From assembly GCA_035356615.1 (NCBI GenBank), contig DAOQSN010000002.1:186001-250000 (forward strand): a stretch of DNA of 64,000 nt, in the 5' to 3' direction. The translations under genes were made by a program, and so were the position numbers. Position 1 is the first letter of the stretch; each line of letters begins with the position of its first letter. Below the pieces are notes generated by a model, which made no database searches, was not told where the DNA came from, and was given only the letters and a program-made list of their open reading frames with translations. The DNA is from JAKQDH01 sp029558835 (GTDB lineage Bacteria > Planctomycetota > Phycisphaerae > UBA1845). Of the stretch, positions 53,020-61,831 are shown piece after piece.

Positions 53020-55446
53020 ATGTGTGCCCGGACCACCACTGACCGGCGAGTGCTACCGCAGGGGTGGGAGTACGCCAGGATCATCGCGGGGGTCGTCGTG
53101 GTGGCCTGTGCCGCGGGCGGCGCGCCGCCGGCGGCGGCCCAGGCCTGCGGCTGGCTGCCGGGCGAGGGTGTGCCGGGGACCGACGGACCCGTGCATGCCT
53201 CCGCCACGTGGGACCCCGACGCCTCGGCCTTGCAGACCGAACTGCTGGTTGCCGGCGGGAACTTCGCGGTCGCGGGCGGCATTCTCGCCAACAACGTCGC
53301 GGCGTGGGACGGCAGCACCTGGCAGCCGCTGGGCTCGGGGACAGACGGCCCGGTGAACGCGCTGACGGTGTACAACGGCGAGTTGATCGCGGGGGGCGCG
53401 TTCACGGCCGCCGGCGGGGTGACGTGCAATCGGATCGCTCGCTGGGACGGCGGCGGGTGGCAGCCGCTGGGCTCGGGGATGAACAACCAGGTGCACGCGC
53501 TGACGGTTTACAACGGCGAACTGATCGCCGGGGGCGCGTTCACGACCGCCGGCGGGGTGACGTGCAACCGGATCGCCCGCTGGGACGGCAGCACCTGGCA
53601 ACCACTGGGGTCGGGGATGGGGGGCGGTTCTCCCACCCTGTCCGCCCTCACCGTGCACGACGGTGAGCTGATCGCGGGGGGCAGGTTCACCACCGCCGGC
53701 GGCGCCACGTGCAACAACATCGCCCGCTGGAACGGCAGCACCTGGCAACCGTTGGGGGCGGGGGTGGGCGGCAGTTCCCCAAGCGTATCCGCCCTCACGG
53801 CCTACGACGGCGAGTTGATCGCGGGGGGTACGTTCACAACGGCCGATGGCGCGGCGTGCAACAACATCGCCCGCTGGAACGGCGGCGCCTGGCAACCGCT
53901 CGGGGCGGGGACGAATAGCATGGTGCGCGCCCTGACGGCCTATCCCGGCGCGCCGGGACAGGCGGGCGAACTGATCGCGGGCGGCGACTTCAGCAGCGCC
54001 GGCGGCGCGACGTGCAGCTACATCGCAAGCTGGAACGGCAGCGTCTGGCAGCCGCTCGGGGCGGGCGTGGGCAACATTGTGCGCGCCTTGGCGACCTATC
54101 CCGGCGCGCCGGGACGGGCAGGCGAGTTGATCGTGGGGGGCTACTTCACGACCGGCGGCGGGCTGCCGTGCAGCGGCATTGCGCGCTGGAATGCCGGCGC
54201 CTGGCAGCCGCTGGGGTCGGGAATGAACAGCACCGTGCTCGCCCTCACGGTCTACGCCGGGGGGCCGGGACCGGCGGACGAGGTGATCGCCGGCGGCGAT
54301 TTCACCGCGGCCGGCGGCGTGCCGTGCAACCGCATTGCCCGCTGGGACGGCGGCGGGTGGCAGCCGTTGGGGTCGGGAATGAACAGCTACGTGTACGCCC
54401 TGACGGTCTATCCGCCGGGCCAGGCAGGCGAGCTGATCGCGGGCGGCGCCTTCACGACCGCCGGCGGCGTGCCGTGCAACCGCATTGCCCGCTGGGACGG
54501 CAGCGCCTGGCACCCACTCGGGTCGGGAATGGGGGGTAGTTCTCCCACCGTGTCCGCCCTCACCGTGCACAACGGTGAACTGATCGCGGGGGGCAGCTTC
54601 ACGTCCGCCGGCGGCGTGCCGTGCAACTATATCGCCCGCTGGGACGGCAGCGCCTGGCAGCCGCTGGGAGCGGGGGTCAACAACATCGTGCGCGCCCTGA
54701 CGGTCTATAACAACGAGCTCATGGCGGGAGGCTTCTTCACGACCGCCAGCGGTGTGTCCTGCAACTACATCGCCCGCTGGAACGGCAGCACCTGGCAGCC
54801 GCTCGGATCGGGGATGGGCGGGAGCACCCCCTACGTACAATGCCTTGCGGTCTTCAACGGCGAGCTGATCGCCGGGGGCGAATTCACGTCTGCCGGCGGC
54901 GTGCCGTGCAACTACATCGCCCGCTGGAACGGCGGTGCCTGGCAGCCACTGGGGTCAGGAATGGGCGGCGTGAACCCCTACGTGTACGCCGTGAAGGTTC
55001 ACGGCGCCGAGTTGATCGCCGGAGGCGATTTCACCAGCGCCGGCGGGGCAACGTGCAGCTACATCGCCTGCTGGAACACCGGTGCCTGGCAACCGCTGGG
55101 GGCCGGGATGAACAACGGGGTGCGCGCCTTGACGGTCTACCCCGACGCCTCGGGGGGGGCGGGCGAGGTGATCGCGGGGGGCTACTTCACGACTGCCGGC
55201 GATTACGTCTCGTGCTACTGGGCTCGCTGGGCTTGTGACGTCCCGGGCGACCTCGACGGCGACGGCGACGTGGACGTCGATGACTTCGACACCTTCGCCG
55301 CCTGCCTGGCGGGACCTGATGTGACCACGCCGCCGTCCGGCTGTGATCCCGATTCCTTCGCCCAGGCCGACCTCGACGGCGACCTCGATGTCGATCTGGC
55401 CGATTTCCAGAGCTTCAGCACGGCCTTCACCGGCCCGCAGGAGTAA
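53020..55446 (+). CDS. Secreted 14-repeat protein with dockerin-like C-terminus (copy 3)
   Basis: 808 residues from ATG 53020 with GGAGGGAGGA upstream. A signal peptide ends near APPAAAQ, then ACGWLPGEGVPG as in the other two copies. I again count 14 repeats (NGELIAGGAFTTAGGVTC, NRIARWDGS, TWQPLGSGM). Some repeats are longer here because of an inserted YPGAPGQAGELI turn. The ending carries GDLDGDGDVDVDDF and DLDGDLDVDLADF. It is 16 kb from the other two and on the opposite strand. Beyond signal-directed export, function is unknown; a repeat solenoid or propeller that binds surface polymers is plausible. Confidence 0.85.
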   Translation: MCARTTTDRRVLPQGWEYARIIAGVVVVACAAGGAPPAAAQACGWLPGEGVPGTDGPVHASATWDPDASALQTELLVAGGNFAVAGGILANNVAAWDGSTWQPLGSGTDGPVNALTVYNGELIAGGAFTAAGGVTCNRIARWDGGGWQPLGSGMNNQVHALTVYNGELIAGGAFTTAGGVTCNRIARWDGSTWQPLGSGMGGGSPTLSALTVHDGELIAGGRFTTAGGATCNNIARWNGSTWQPLGAGVGGSSPSVSALTAYDGELIAGGTFTTADGAACNNIARWNGGAWQPLGAGTNSMVRALTAYPGAPGQAGELIAGGDFSSAGGATCSYIASWNGSVWQPLGAGVGNIVRALATYPGAPGRAGELIVGGYFTTGGGLPCSGIARWNAGAWQPLGSGMNSTVLALTVYAGGPGPADEVIAGGDFTAAGGVPCNRIARWDGGGWQPLGSGMNSYVYALTVYPPGQAGELIAGGAFTTAGGVPCNRIARWDGSAWHPLGSGMGGSSPTVSALTVHNGELIAGGSFTSAGGVPCNYIARWDGSAWQPLGAGVNNIVRALTVYNNELMAGGFFTTASGVSCNYIARWNGSTWQPLGSGMGGSTPYVQCLAVFNGELIAGGEFTSAGGVPCNYIARWNGGAWQPLGSGMGGVNPYVYAVKVHGAELIAGGDFTSAGGATCSYIACWNTGAWQPLGAGMNNGVRALTVYPDASGGAGEVIAGGYFTTAGDYVSCYWARWACDVPGDLDGDGDVDVDDFDTFAACLAGPDVTTPPSGCDPDSFAQADLDGDLDVDLADFQSFSTAFTGPQE

Positions 55447-55462
55447 GCCAGCGCGGGTTGAT

Positions 55463-55590
55463 CTACAGATACGGCGAGAAGAGCTTCACGGTGCCGTCAC
55501 GGAGGCGGCGCCAACGCGGACGCGAATCCATCTGTTCGAGCGTTACGTTCTCCGAGCCGGCGGCCAGTTCGTCCATCCAGGTGCCAAGCT
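55463..55590 (-). pseudogene. 3' end fragment of a cardiolipin synthase gene
   Basis: The minus strand encodes LGTWMDELAAGSENVTLEQM then DSRPRWRRLRDGTVKLFSPYL and a stop, almost identical to the last 41 residues of the protein at 58650-60290. Similarity ends at about 55590, and nothing upstream continues it. It begins about 17 bases after the stop of the third 14-repeat gene, convergent to it, exactly as at 49507-49613. Confidence 0.85.
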
Positions 55591-55617
55591 ACCGGACAAC
55601 TTGGGGACTGAACTTCC

Positions 55618-56165
55618 TTCTTACCACGGAGACACGGGGATCACGGAGAGGAGAAACGGATGCCCCGATCCCAGTCCTCCCCGTGCCCTCGGTGTCTCCG
55701 TGGTGCCTCTGCCGGAGGGCAACGCGTGGCGGGGACGGAAGGGCGGGTTCACCCTCTGCCACATCGTCATCAACTCGCCCAACGCCTCCGCGGCCGCGCC
55801 TGGCTCCCCAACCCCTCTCCCCTTTGGGCAACGGCGCGACGCCGAGCACCCTGGCGTGGCCGCGCCTGGCTCCGCAACCCCTCTCCCGTTAGGGGAGAGG
55901 GCAGGGTGAGGGGGAATCCGGCGGCCCGGTCGCCATTGACAAACGACCGTTTCTTAGCGAGATCGGTTGAGAAGCGTTCGCTTCGTAGTTGTTCAGCGTG
56001 GGTGCTTGGCCGCCGGCCGTCGCCGGCGGGCTGGGCGCGCGGCGTCTGAACCCCTCGCCCTTCCAGGGAGAGGGGTAGGGGTGAGGGTCGCGTGGGCCAG
56101 AACGCTCGCTTGGGGCAGCCGCATGCGTTCCCGCGAGGCGCGGGACGCCAAGCACGTACTTCGCT
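55618..56165. repeat. Cluster of dispersed repeats
   Basis: A CCACGGAGACACGGGGATCA type repeat faces its complement (TCGGTGTCTCCGTGGTGCC) at 55622-55712. Pieces of the CCCTCTCC type follow at about 55808-55830 and 55878-55913, the latter with AGGGCAGGGTGAGGGGG. A full family C copy lies at about 56053-56162, ending ACGCCAAGCACGTAC. No gene is supported in 55591-56344. Confidence 0.75.
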
Positions 56166-56345
56166 TCTCAGTGAGCGACCAGCCGGGGGGCCGTTTTCTG
56201 ATGACACCGCCTCAGACCGGCACCTACCGGACGACCAAGTTGCCCGGTGAACGAGTCCGCGCGTTCATTCCCCGCCCGCTGCCGTAACCACCGACGCGCG
56301 GGTTGGATCAGCCATGAGTGCCGCTCCCGTCGTCACTTCTGGCGC

Positions 56346-56400
56346 AGGGTAACCGACTGAGAATCCGTGTATCGGCGGCTCAAGTGGGCCCCTGCCCAGC
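56346..56400 (+). pseudogene. Decayed tRNA-Phe 3' fragment
   Basis: GGGTAACCGACTGAGAATCCGTGTATCGGCGG... matches the 3' two thirds of tRNA-Phe (29303-29358) with several changes; the anticodon loop reads CTGAGAA and the T-arm no longer pairs (GGCTCAAGTGGGC). The likeness continues about 40 bases beyond the tRNA end, so this is an old copy of the locus rather than only of an attachment core. Confidence 0.7.
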
Positions 56401-56521
56401 GAAGCTCAAAGCAGTTCCGAAGCAGTCCGGTGTCACGGGCGGGGCCGCCTCCGGCTCCGATTGACAGTGCCCGCATGCCCAGTTCCACGCTGCGCGACGC
56501 TGTGACCCACGAGGCGTGGAT

Positions 56522-57157
56522 TCACCGGGGTGGCTCACCACTTCCCTGCTTGCGCTCACTGTGTTGGGTTGCTGGCTCGACCTCCGTTGCGTGCCGGCGC
56601 AATTGTTCTATCTGCGCGTACAATCGCTCCGCCACGAGCGCATCGAGACCGCACGGGACCACGTGCAACCAAGGGCTCCCCGTCCGGAACAGGACCAGTC
56701 CCCATTGTCTCTTTGAACTGCCCCGCAGCCTCACGCCTTTGATCTCACTCCACGGGCACACGTCGACAATCCGACCCGCACGAATCCCGGTGACTCCATC
56801 TGTTCGGAAGGCGACCGTGCAAGCCCACCAGTATCGATAATAGAGAGACATGAACAGAGCGACAAGCACAACTACCGATGCAATCGGCGCCACCGCGCGT
56901 CCGGGGAGCACGTGGAAGTACACACCCGCCGCCACCACTACGAACACCGCAATCGCGCGGTACAGACGCAGCCGGCGCAGCGGATTCGCCACGATCACAG
57001 TGCAATCCTCCAGGCTGAATGGCGCGCCGCGCTCGGGGCAACGCAGTTGCTCGTGGCTGCCCGCCAGCGAGTACCCACAGCAGGCGCAGGTCGAAATCGG
57101 CGGTAGTTCCACGCTGGCAGCGTTATCCTCGCTTCTTGCACCCAATGCCGCGCTCAT
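56522..57157 (-). CDS. Membrane protein with degenerate zinc ribbon and PH-like domain
   Basis: 211 residues from ATG 57157. The N-terminal ribbon reads CACCGYSLAG and CPERG, so the last Cys of the usual CPECG is Arg and the metal site is incomplete. Two hydrophobic helices (about 70-87 and 90-108) are followed by a bacterial PH-like stretch (TVAFRTDGVTGIRAGRIVDVCPWSEIKGVRL, about 112-165) of the kind that follows two helices in small membrane PH proteins. The tail is polar. A truncated relative of its first 55 residues is at 58355-58540 on the same strand. Function unknown. Confidence 0.7.
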   Translation of the reverse strand: MSAALGARSEDNAASVELPPISTCACCGYSLAGSHEQLRCPERGAPFSLEDCTVIVANPLRRLRLYRAIAVFVVVAAGVYFHVLPGRAVAPIASVVVLVALFMSLYYRYWWACTVAFRTDGVTGIRAGRIVDVCPWSEIKGVRLRGSSKRQWGLVLFRTGSPWLHVVPCGLDALVAERLYAQIEQLRRHATEVEPATQHSERKQGSGEPPR

Positions 57158-57717
57158 CGCGCTATCAGTGCCGGGACTCAGCCCCGCGGGTCACCCTGTG
57201 CACCGCTTGGGATCTCTGACCCACGCCCGGCCTGGCAGGAAGAGGCTCGGACGAAGCTGAAACCGGCCGCCAGCGCGCTTCTCAGCCGCTCTCTTCCCGA
57301 AGAAGCCGGAGACTTGTAGGACGGTTGCTCGCGTTGCGCGAGTCGCTGGTGACCACAGCCCGTTCCGCAGCCCTGCGACCGCCCACCCCAACCCTGTCCG
57401 CCGACCCTAATGTGCCCAGCTGCCTGATGTTGCTCGAAGGTAGTGACACGGTGTCGACGCCCCCGGGTGTTTGTAATAACCGTCTGCACGTGACCAGGCT
57501 CGCGGAGACAGGCCGGGATGTAGAAGGTGCTTGTAGTCTGTCCCGCCATCGAGTAGCCTCCCCGTGTCAGCCGGGTGGTTGCCCAACGCAGGCCGGGTTG
57601 CGGCATCGCGCCTGTAGGGAGAAGGCGTGCGATGCTCCGTGCGCGATATGCGCCCGCGGGACCAGGGCTCTGCACCTGGGGGTTGTACCACCGCTGGTGG
57701 TTGGCACGGAGTAGACG
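57158..57717. other. Intergenic, no feature seen
   Basis: About 560 bases between divergent genes. The reading frames look non-coding. No promoter close to consensus, hairpin with a U-tract or known repeat copy is seen. Confidence 0.45.
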
Positions 57718-58203
57718 ATGTTCTCTGAATACGATAACAGCCAGGTGCGCATGTGGATCGCAGACGCCTCGGTTGTTCATCTGAAGGCGGGCGGTACCCA
57801 CGATGACGGGGTGAAGCTCACGCCGGAGCAAGCCCGTGCGGTGTCCAGGGACTTGCTGGAGTTGTCCATCCAACTGGAATACGGTGAGAAAGCCAATCCG
57901 GACTGGTTCCGGGTCCCGATGCAGTACCTTCGTATTTACGCCGAGCCGGAGCCCCAATCCGAACACGCTAAGGACTGCGGAGGCGCCTATGTGGCTTGCT
58001 GGATCAAGGAACAGACTAGGCCTAATGCGCTGCATATTGCCAAGGGGTATATACAGGAGGATGGTTGGCGTTACGTTTGTCTGGAAGAGCAGTGCCCAGT
58101 CCGTCGGGCAGATTATGAGGGAGACGAACGCCTCGAATATTACGACCAAGCGGTTATCGATGAGCACGTGTTTATAGTCCACACGTTCCCGCCGGAGGCA
58201 TAA
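57718..58203 (+). CDS. Hypothetical cytosolic protein
   Basis: 161 residues from ATG 57718, with CGGAG about eight bases upstream. Acidic, without signal or membrane segments. It is richer in Tyr, Glu and Asp than its neighbours (MFSEYDNSQVRMWIADASVV, DLLELSIQLEYGEKANPDWF, CWIKEQTRPNALHIAKGYIQ), and base composition is a little less GC-rich than the surroundings, which may mean recent acquisition. No family is recognised. It stands between the full zinc-ribbon membrane gene and its truncated copy. Confidence 0.7.
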   Translation: MFSEYDNSQVRMWIADASVVHLKAGGTHDDGVKLTPEQARAVSRDLLELSIQLEYGEKANPDWFRVPMQYLRIYAEPEPQSEHAKDCGGAYVACWIKEQTRPNALHIAKGYIQEDGWRYVCLEEQCPVRRADYEGDERLEYYDQAVIDEHVFIVHTFPPEA

Positions 58204-58354
58204 CAAGCCGGACAGTGTCCCCATTGGCCGGTCGTTCATTTTGGCCGGCGCCCTGGTCCTGGAGGTCGTGTCAATTCAGCGCGCAACGCAGCGGGAGGAA
58301 CCACGTTCAGGGAATGTGGTCTTCATCGGCCGTACTTTCGCGGCACGGCTGTTG

Positions 58355-58540
58355 CTACCTTGCTGGGTTCTCCACGACGACAGTGCAGTCGTCGAGGCTG
58401 AATGGCATACTACACTCGGGACAGCGCAGTTGCTCGTAGCTGCCGCCCAACGAGTACCCACAGTAGGCGCGGGTCGAAATCGGCGACAGCTCCACCCTGG
58501 CGAAGTCATGTTCGCTGCTCACGACCACCGCTTCAGTCAT
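58355..58540 (-). pseudogene. Truncated copy of the zinc-ribbon/PH gene
   Basis: 61 residues whose centre (ELSPISTRAYCGYSLGGSYE, then QLRCPECSMPFSLDDCTVVV) parallels the first 55 residues of the protein at 56522-57157. It ends in a stop after VENPAR, exactly where the parent continues into its membrane helices. Here the first CxxC has become AYC and the second is CPEC. Short enough to be a relic; a small functional protein cannot be excluded. Confidence 0.6.
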
Positions 58541-58649
58541 CCCGCCGCAACCGCTCGCGGTCGCAGGCTACGCCGCGCGTTGGGGGCCACTTCGCATTCC
58601 GCCCGCCGCGCGACAGGTGCGCCAGAACCATCGCCAGCGCAGAGCTGGT

Positions 58650-60290
58650 CTATAGATACGGCGAAAACAGCTTCACCGTCCCGTCGCGGATGCGACGCCA
58701 GGGCGGACGGGAGTCCATTTGTTCGAGCGTCACCGGTTCCGACGCGGCGGCCAGGGCGTCCATCCACGTGCCAAGCTGTTGCGCGAGCTGCACGTCGTAG
58801 GCCTCGACGTTGAACTCGAAGTTGAGCCGAAAGCTGCGGCGGTCCAGGTTGGCCGAGCCCAGCAGCGTCCAGCGGTCATCGACGATCATCAGTTTGGTGT
58901 GCACAAACGGCGGCGGCCGGCGACGAATGTGTACGCCGTGCTCCAGAAGCTGCCACAGGTACGCATCGGCCGCCCAGCGCATGAACGGGCGATCCACCAG
59001 ACCCGGCAGCAGCAGCGTGATGCGCACGCCGCGCAGCGCGGCCAGCACCATCGCGGAAATCAAGGCGGAGGTCGGCACGAAATACGGCGTGGCAATACGC
59101 ACGCTGTCGCGGGCGGCGCCCAAGGCGGCCTGCATAATCCAATGAATGGTCTCGAAGTCCTCGTCGGGCCCGCTGGAAATGCCGCGACACAGAGCCGGCC
59201 CGCCGGGTGCCAGTGGCGGAAAGTAAGCATCGCCCGTCAGCACCTCACCGGTGACCAGTGCCCAGTCCTCGACGAACGTGTGTTGCAGCTCGGCCACCAC
59301 CGGGCCGGTGAGCTGGAAGTGCAGGTCCTCGACGCGACGACTTGCCGGGAGCCCGGAGGCCCCGAACGTCGCCCCCCTCACCCTACCCTCTCCCCCGGGG
59401 GGGAGAGGGGTGACATCCGTGGGCTGCCCCCTCACCGCGTCCGGTCCGCCGGGTGCAATCGACAATCGACAATCGACAATTGCTGGGGCGTCAGCCCCCT
59501 CACCCTGCCCTCTCCCTCCGGGGGGGAGAGGGGGCCTAGACGGTGTGCCCAGCAGGTGCCGGGCGGAGATGTTCATCCCGCCGGTGAAGCCGACCCGGCC
59601 ATCCACCACAAGAATCTTGCGGTGGTTCCGCAGGTTGATCCGCAAACGCCCGAACGGAAAACGCAACGGAAAGAACGCCGCCACCTCCGCCCCTGACTTC
59701 AGCAGTAAACGTCCCATGCGCGAACCGTTGCCCAACGCGCCGATCCCATCGACCAGCACGTGCACGCGCACACCGCGTCGGGCGGCCGCCTCCAATGCGG
59801 CAACAAAGCTGTGCCCGACCTCGTCCCAATCGAAGATGTAGCTGGCGAGCGTAACAGAGTGTTCGGCGTGCTCGATGGCGGCCAGCATGCGCGGATACGC
59901 CTGCTCGCCGGCGTGCAAGGGTTCGACGGCGTTGCCCGGCAGTAGCGGCAGGCGCGTGACGCGTTCCGCCGCCCGGCGCAGCGGCGCCAGGTGCCCCACC
60001 ACTTCCGGAGCCGTTTGCTCCCAGTCCGGCACGTCGATGCACAGCGGCGCGACGAAGTCGCGACCCCGATGCCCGCGCTGGCGCACGGCCTGTCGTTCGA
60101 GCCGGTTGACGCCGAAGACCCAATACAACCAGGGCCCCGCCAGTGGCAGGGCCCAGCTCAAGATCATCCAGATGGCCGCGCTGCGCGAGTCGCGCTTGTA
60201 CATGATCGCGTGAGCGGCCGCGATGCTCGCCGCCGCCACCCAGGCGCCAACGAACACCCCCACCGTCAGCCACGTCGACCACGCCAGCAT
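58650..60290 (-). CDS. Cardiolipin synthase-like phospholipase D protein with an in-frame repeat insertion
   Basis: 546 residues from ATG 60290. Two N-terminal membrane helices (about 5-27 and 38-60), then two phospholipase D HKD motifs: H223RKILVVD230 followed by GFTGGMN, and H464TKLMIVD471 followed by LLGSANLDRRS. This is the layout of bacterial Cls, which condenses phosphatidylglycerols to cardiolipin at the inner membrane. Residues about 248-319 do not belong to the family: they translate two CCCTCTCC-type repeats and a short tandem repeat and keep the frame. It lies 31 bases after the PEP-CTERM gene at 60322, possibly co-transcribed. Confidence 0.88.
   Translation of the reverse strand: MLAWSTWLTVGVFVGAWVAAASIAAAHAIMYKRDSRSAAIWMILSWALPLAGPWLYWVFGVNRLERQAVRQRGHRGRDFVAPLCIDVPDWEQTAPEVVGHLAPLRRAAERVTRLPLLPGNAVEPLHAGEQAYPRMLAAIEHAEHSVTLASYIFDWDEVGHSFVAALEAAARRGVRVHVLVDGIGALGNGSRMGRLLLKSGAEVAAFFPLRFPFGRLRINLRNHRKILVVDGRVGFTGGMNISARHLLGTPSRPPLPPGGRGQGEGADAPAIVDCRLSIAPGGPDAVRGQPTDVTPLPPGGEGRVRGATFGASGLPASRRVEDLHFQLTGPVVAELQHTFVEDWALVTGEVLTGDAYFPPLAPGGPALCRGISSGPDEDFETIHWIMQAALGAARDSVRIATPYFVPTSALISAMVLAALRGVRITLLLPGLVDRPFMRWAADAYLWQLLEHGVHIRRRPPPFVHTKLMIVDDRWTLLGSANLDRRSFRLNFEFNVEAYDVQLAQQLGTWMDALAAASEPVTLEQMDSRPPWRRIRDGTVKLFSPYL
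59336..59548. repeat. Repeat insertion inside the cardiolipin synthase gene
   Basis: About 210 bases made of a CCCTCTCC-type hairpin (59378-59412), a 7-base tandem repeat of TCGACAA (59456-59481) and a second CCCTCTCC-type hairpin (59497-59531) ending CCTAGACGGTG. The length keeps the reading frame and no stop occurs on the coding strand. The CACCGTCTA edge is shared with the repeat in the Rhs genes (3945 and 6824). Confidence 0.8.
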
Positions 60291-60321
60291 GCGCGTGGTT
60301 TCCCCGCAAGCGGCCGACCGG

Positions 60322-60933
60322 TCAAGAGCCCCGCCGGTGCCGCATCCGCCGGGCAACCAATCCCACCCCGCCCAGCAGCAGGACCAGCGTTCCCGGCTCG
60401 GGAGCGTGGGCGAAGAACGTCAGATCGTCGAGCCCGTACCAGCCGCCGCCGCTGACCACCGGAACCGCCTCCACCACAAGGCGGTCCACGGAGTCAAAGC
60501 CGATGGCGAGCCACTGCGGCTCGGCGCTGATGCCCTCGAGCCACGGCGTGGTGCCCACTTCTGCCCCGTTGCGGTAGGCGTGTACACGGACGGCCGGGGT
60601 CCACGCCGTTGGGTGCCCCTGCCCGCTGAAGTACGCGCCCTCGATGTTGGCCAGGTGTGCGAACGCCAGGCCAAGCTGCGTGTCGCCGTAACAGTTGATC
60701 AGATTGCGTTGCCCGGAGGCGGGGTAGTTGCCGTTCGGACTGCTCGGCGTCATCCAGTAACCGATGCGACCCAGGTAACCTCCGCTCCCGAACTCCCACG
60801 AGATGTCGCCGTAGGTCGTGCCGGACAGCACCTCACCGTATTCAAGGTCCTCGAAGTCGAGTACGACCAGCCCGGCCTCCGCGGGCAGCCCCATGAGTCC
60901 TCCGAGGAGCGCCGCCCAAAGCCAGCGGTTCAT
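60322..60933 (-). CDS. PEP-CTERM exported protein
   Basis: 203 residues from ATG 60933 with GAGGAGGGG upstream; the frame before it is non-coding. The signal peptide ends near LPAEA. The mature part looks like a small beta-sandwich (LVVLDFEDLEYGEVLSGTTY, WYGLDDLTFF) of the kind common among PEP-CTERM proteins. It ends with PEPGTLVLLLGGVGLVA and a basic tail, an exosortase sorting signal. A good promoter candidate lies about 310 bases upstream. Confidence 0.85.
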   Translation of the reverse strand: MNRWLWAALLGGLMGLPAEAGLVVLDFEDLEYGEVLSGTTYGDISWEFGSGGYLGRIGYWMTPSSPNGNYPASGQRNLINCYGDTQLGLAFAHLANIEGAYFSGQGHPTAWTPAVRVHAYRNGAEVGTTPWLEGISAEPQWLAIGFDSVDRLVVEAVPVVSGGGWYGLDDLTFFAHAPEPGTLVLLLGGVGLVARRMRHRRGS

Positions 60934-61239
60934 GGTGCCCCTCCTCTCGCGTTTGCCACCGATGCCCGGGTCACATAACCCCAGGCCCTTTTGCCCCCAG
61001 CGTGGAATGTCTCCTTTGGACTCGTCCGAAGACTTCCACCCCCGCTCGGCTGCACATGACTGGCTGCACGACCAGCTAGGCCGCGCCAGCCCCGTCAAAG
61101 CGAGCCCTTGATTGCGCTGTCGAGCCGTGCTCAGCAAAGCGACCATGCACAGTCGTTAGGCTCGACACAACCGATCATCACACTCCTTTTTGCTTTCAAA
61201 ACCCCAGCATGACACAGCCTATATTTTCTCTCCACCGAT

Positions 61240-61268
61240 AAAATAGCATAACCACGAAGAGTTGGCAA
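61240..61268 (-). promoter_or_regulatory. Predicted promoter in an AT-rich pocket
   Basis: On the minus strand TTGCCA (61268-61263), 17 bases, TATTTT (61245-61240), within the most AT-rich stretch of the window (about 61140-61280). It could drive the PEP-CTERM gene at 60322-60933 and cls. The rest of 60934-61522 shows no gene. Confidence 0.45.
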
Positions 61269-61522
61269 ACATAAATCGGACGATTGTTGGTTATCGGTCG
61301 TCGACCAATGGGCACCGAGCAGCTTTGTAGCGTGGCGGTAGCGGCGCTGCGGGCGCAGTCGCCGCCGGTAGAAGCCTACGCAACAGGACGCGCCCCCACT
61401 TCAGCCCCGGGCAACCCGCCGCTGGGGGGGGAAGGGAAGGAGGTGCGACGGGGTCGGCACCGCGAAGCTGGTCCGGCCCGCGGTGGGGCGGACCTTGCCT
61501 GGACTCGGGCACCCCGGCGGGG

Positions 61523-61831
61523 TCACTTCTCGTGTGAGTCGAACCACTCGCGGGTGTTGGCGTCGATCCATTGCTTCCGCGCGACCTGCCCTTCCTGATC
61601 GAAGTCGATCAAGACCGTCACGCCGCGGTCGTGACGTTCAAAGAACCACTGGCTGCCGAGTTGCTCGGTCGGCTCGCCGAGCAGGTCGGCCACCTGGGCC
61701 TGGGTCGTCATGTGCTGCTGGACCATGTCAAACCGCTCTCGGGTGAGCTTGTCCTTAGCACAGCCGGCCAAGGCCAGCACGCAGGCGGTCAGGAACAGGC
61801 ACAAAGAAGCGTGTAGCGTCGAACGCATCAT
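61523..61831 (-). CDS. BamE/SmpA-like lipoprotein
   Basis: 102 residues from ATG 61831; the adjacent ATG at 61828 is better spaced from AGGAG. The lipobox LALAGC at residues 20-25 marks a lipoprotein with lipidated Cys25. The mature domain (ERFDMVQQHMTTQAQVADLLGEPTEQ, WFFERHDRGVTVLIDFDQEGQV) has the two helices and short sheet of SmpA/OmlA (BamE), which supports outer-membrane protein assembly. The size fits. It is divergent from lepB, another envelope gene. Confidence 0.8.
   Translation of the reverse strand: MMRSTLHASLCLFLTACVLALAGCAKDKLTRERFDMVQQHMTTQAQVADLLGEPTEQLGSQWFFERHDRGVTVLIDFDQEGQVARKQWIDANTREWFDSHEK

Noticed and set aside
53053..54840. Minus-strand repetitive frame opposite the third 14-repeat gene
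   Set aside because: Its regular repeats are the complement of the sense repeats; similar antisense frames occur under the other two copies.
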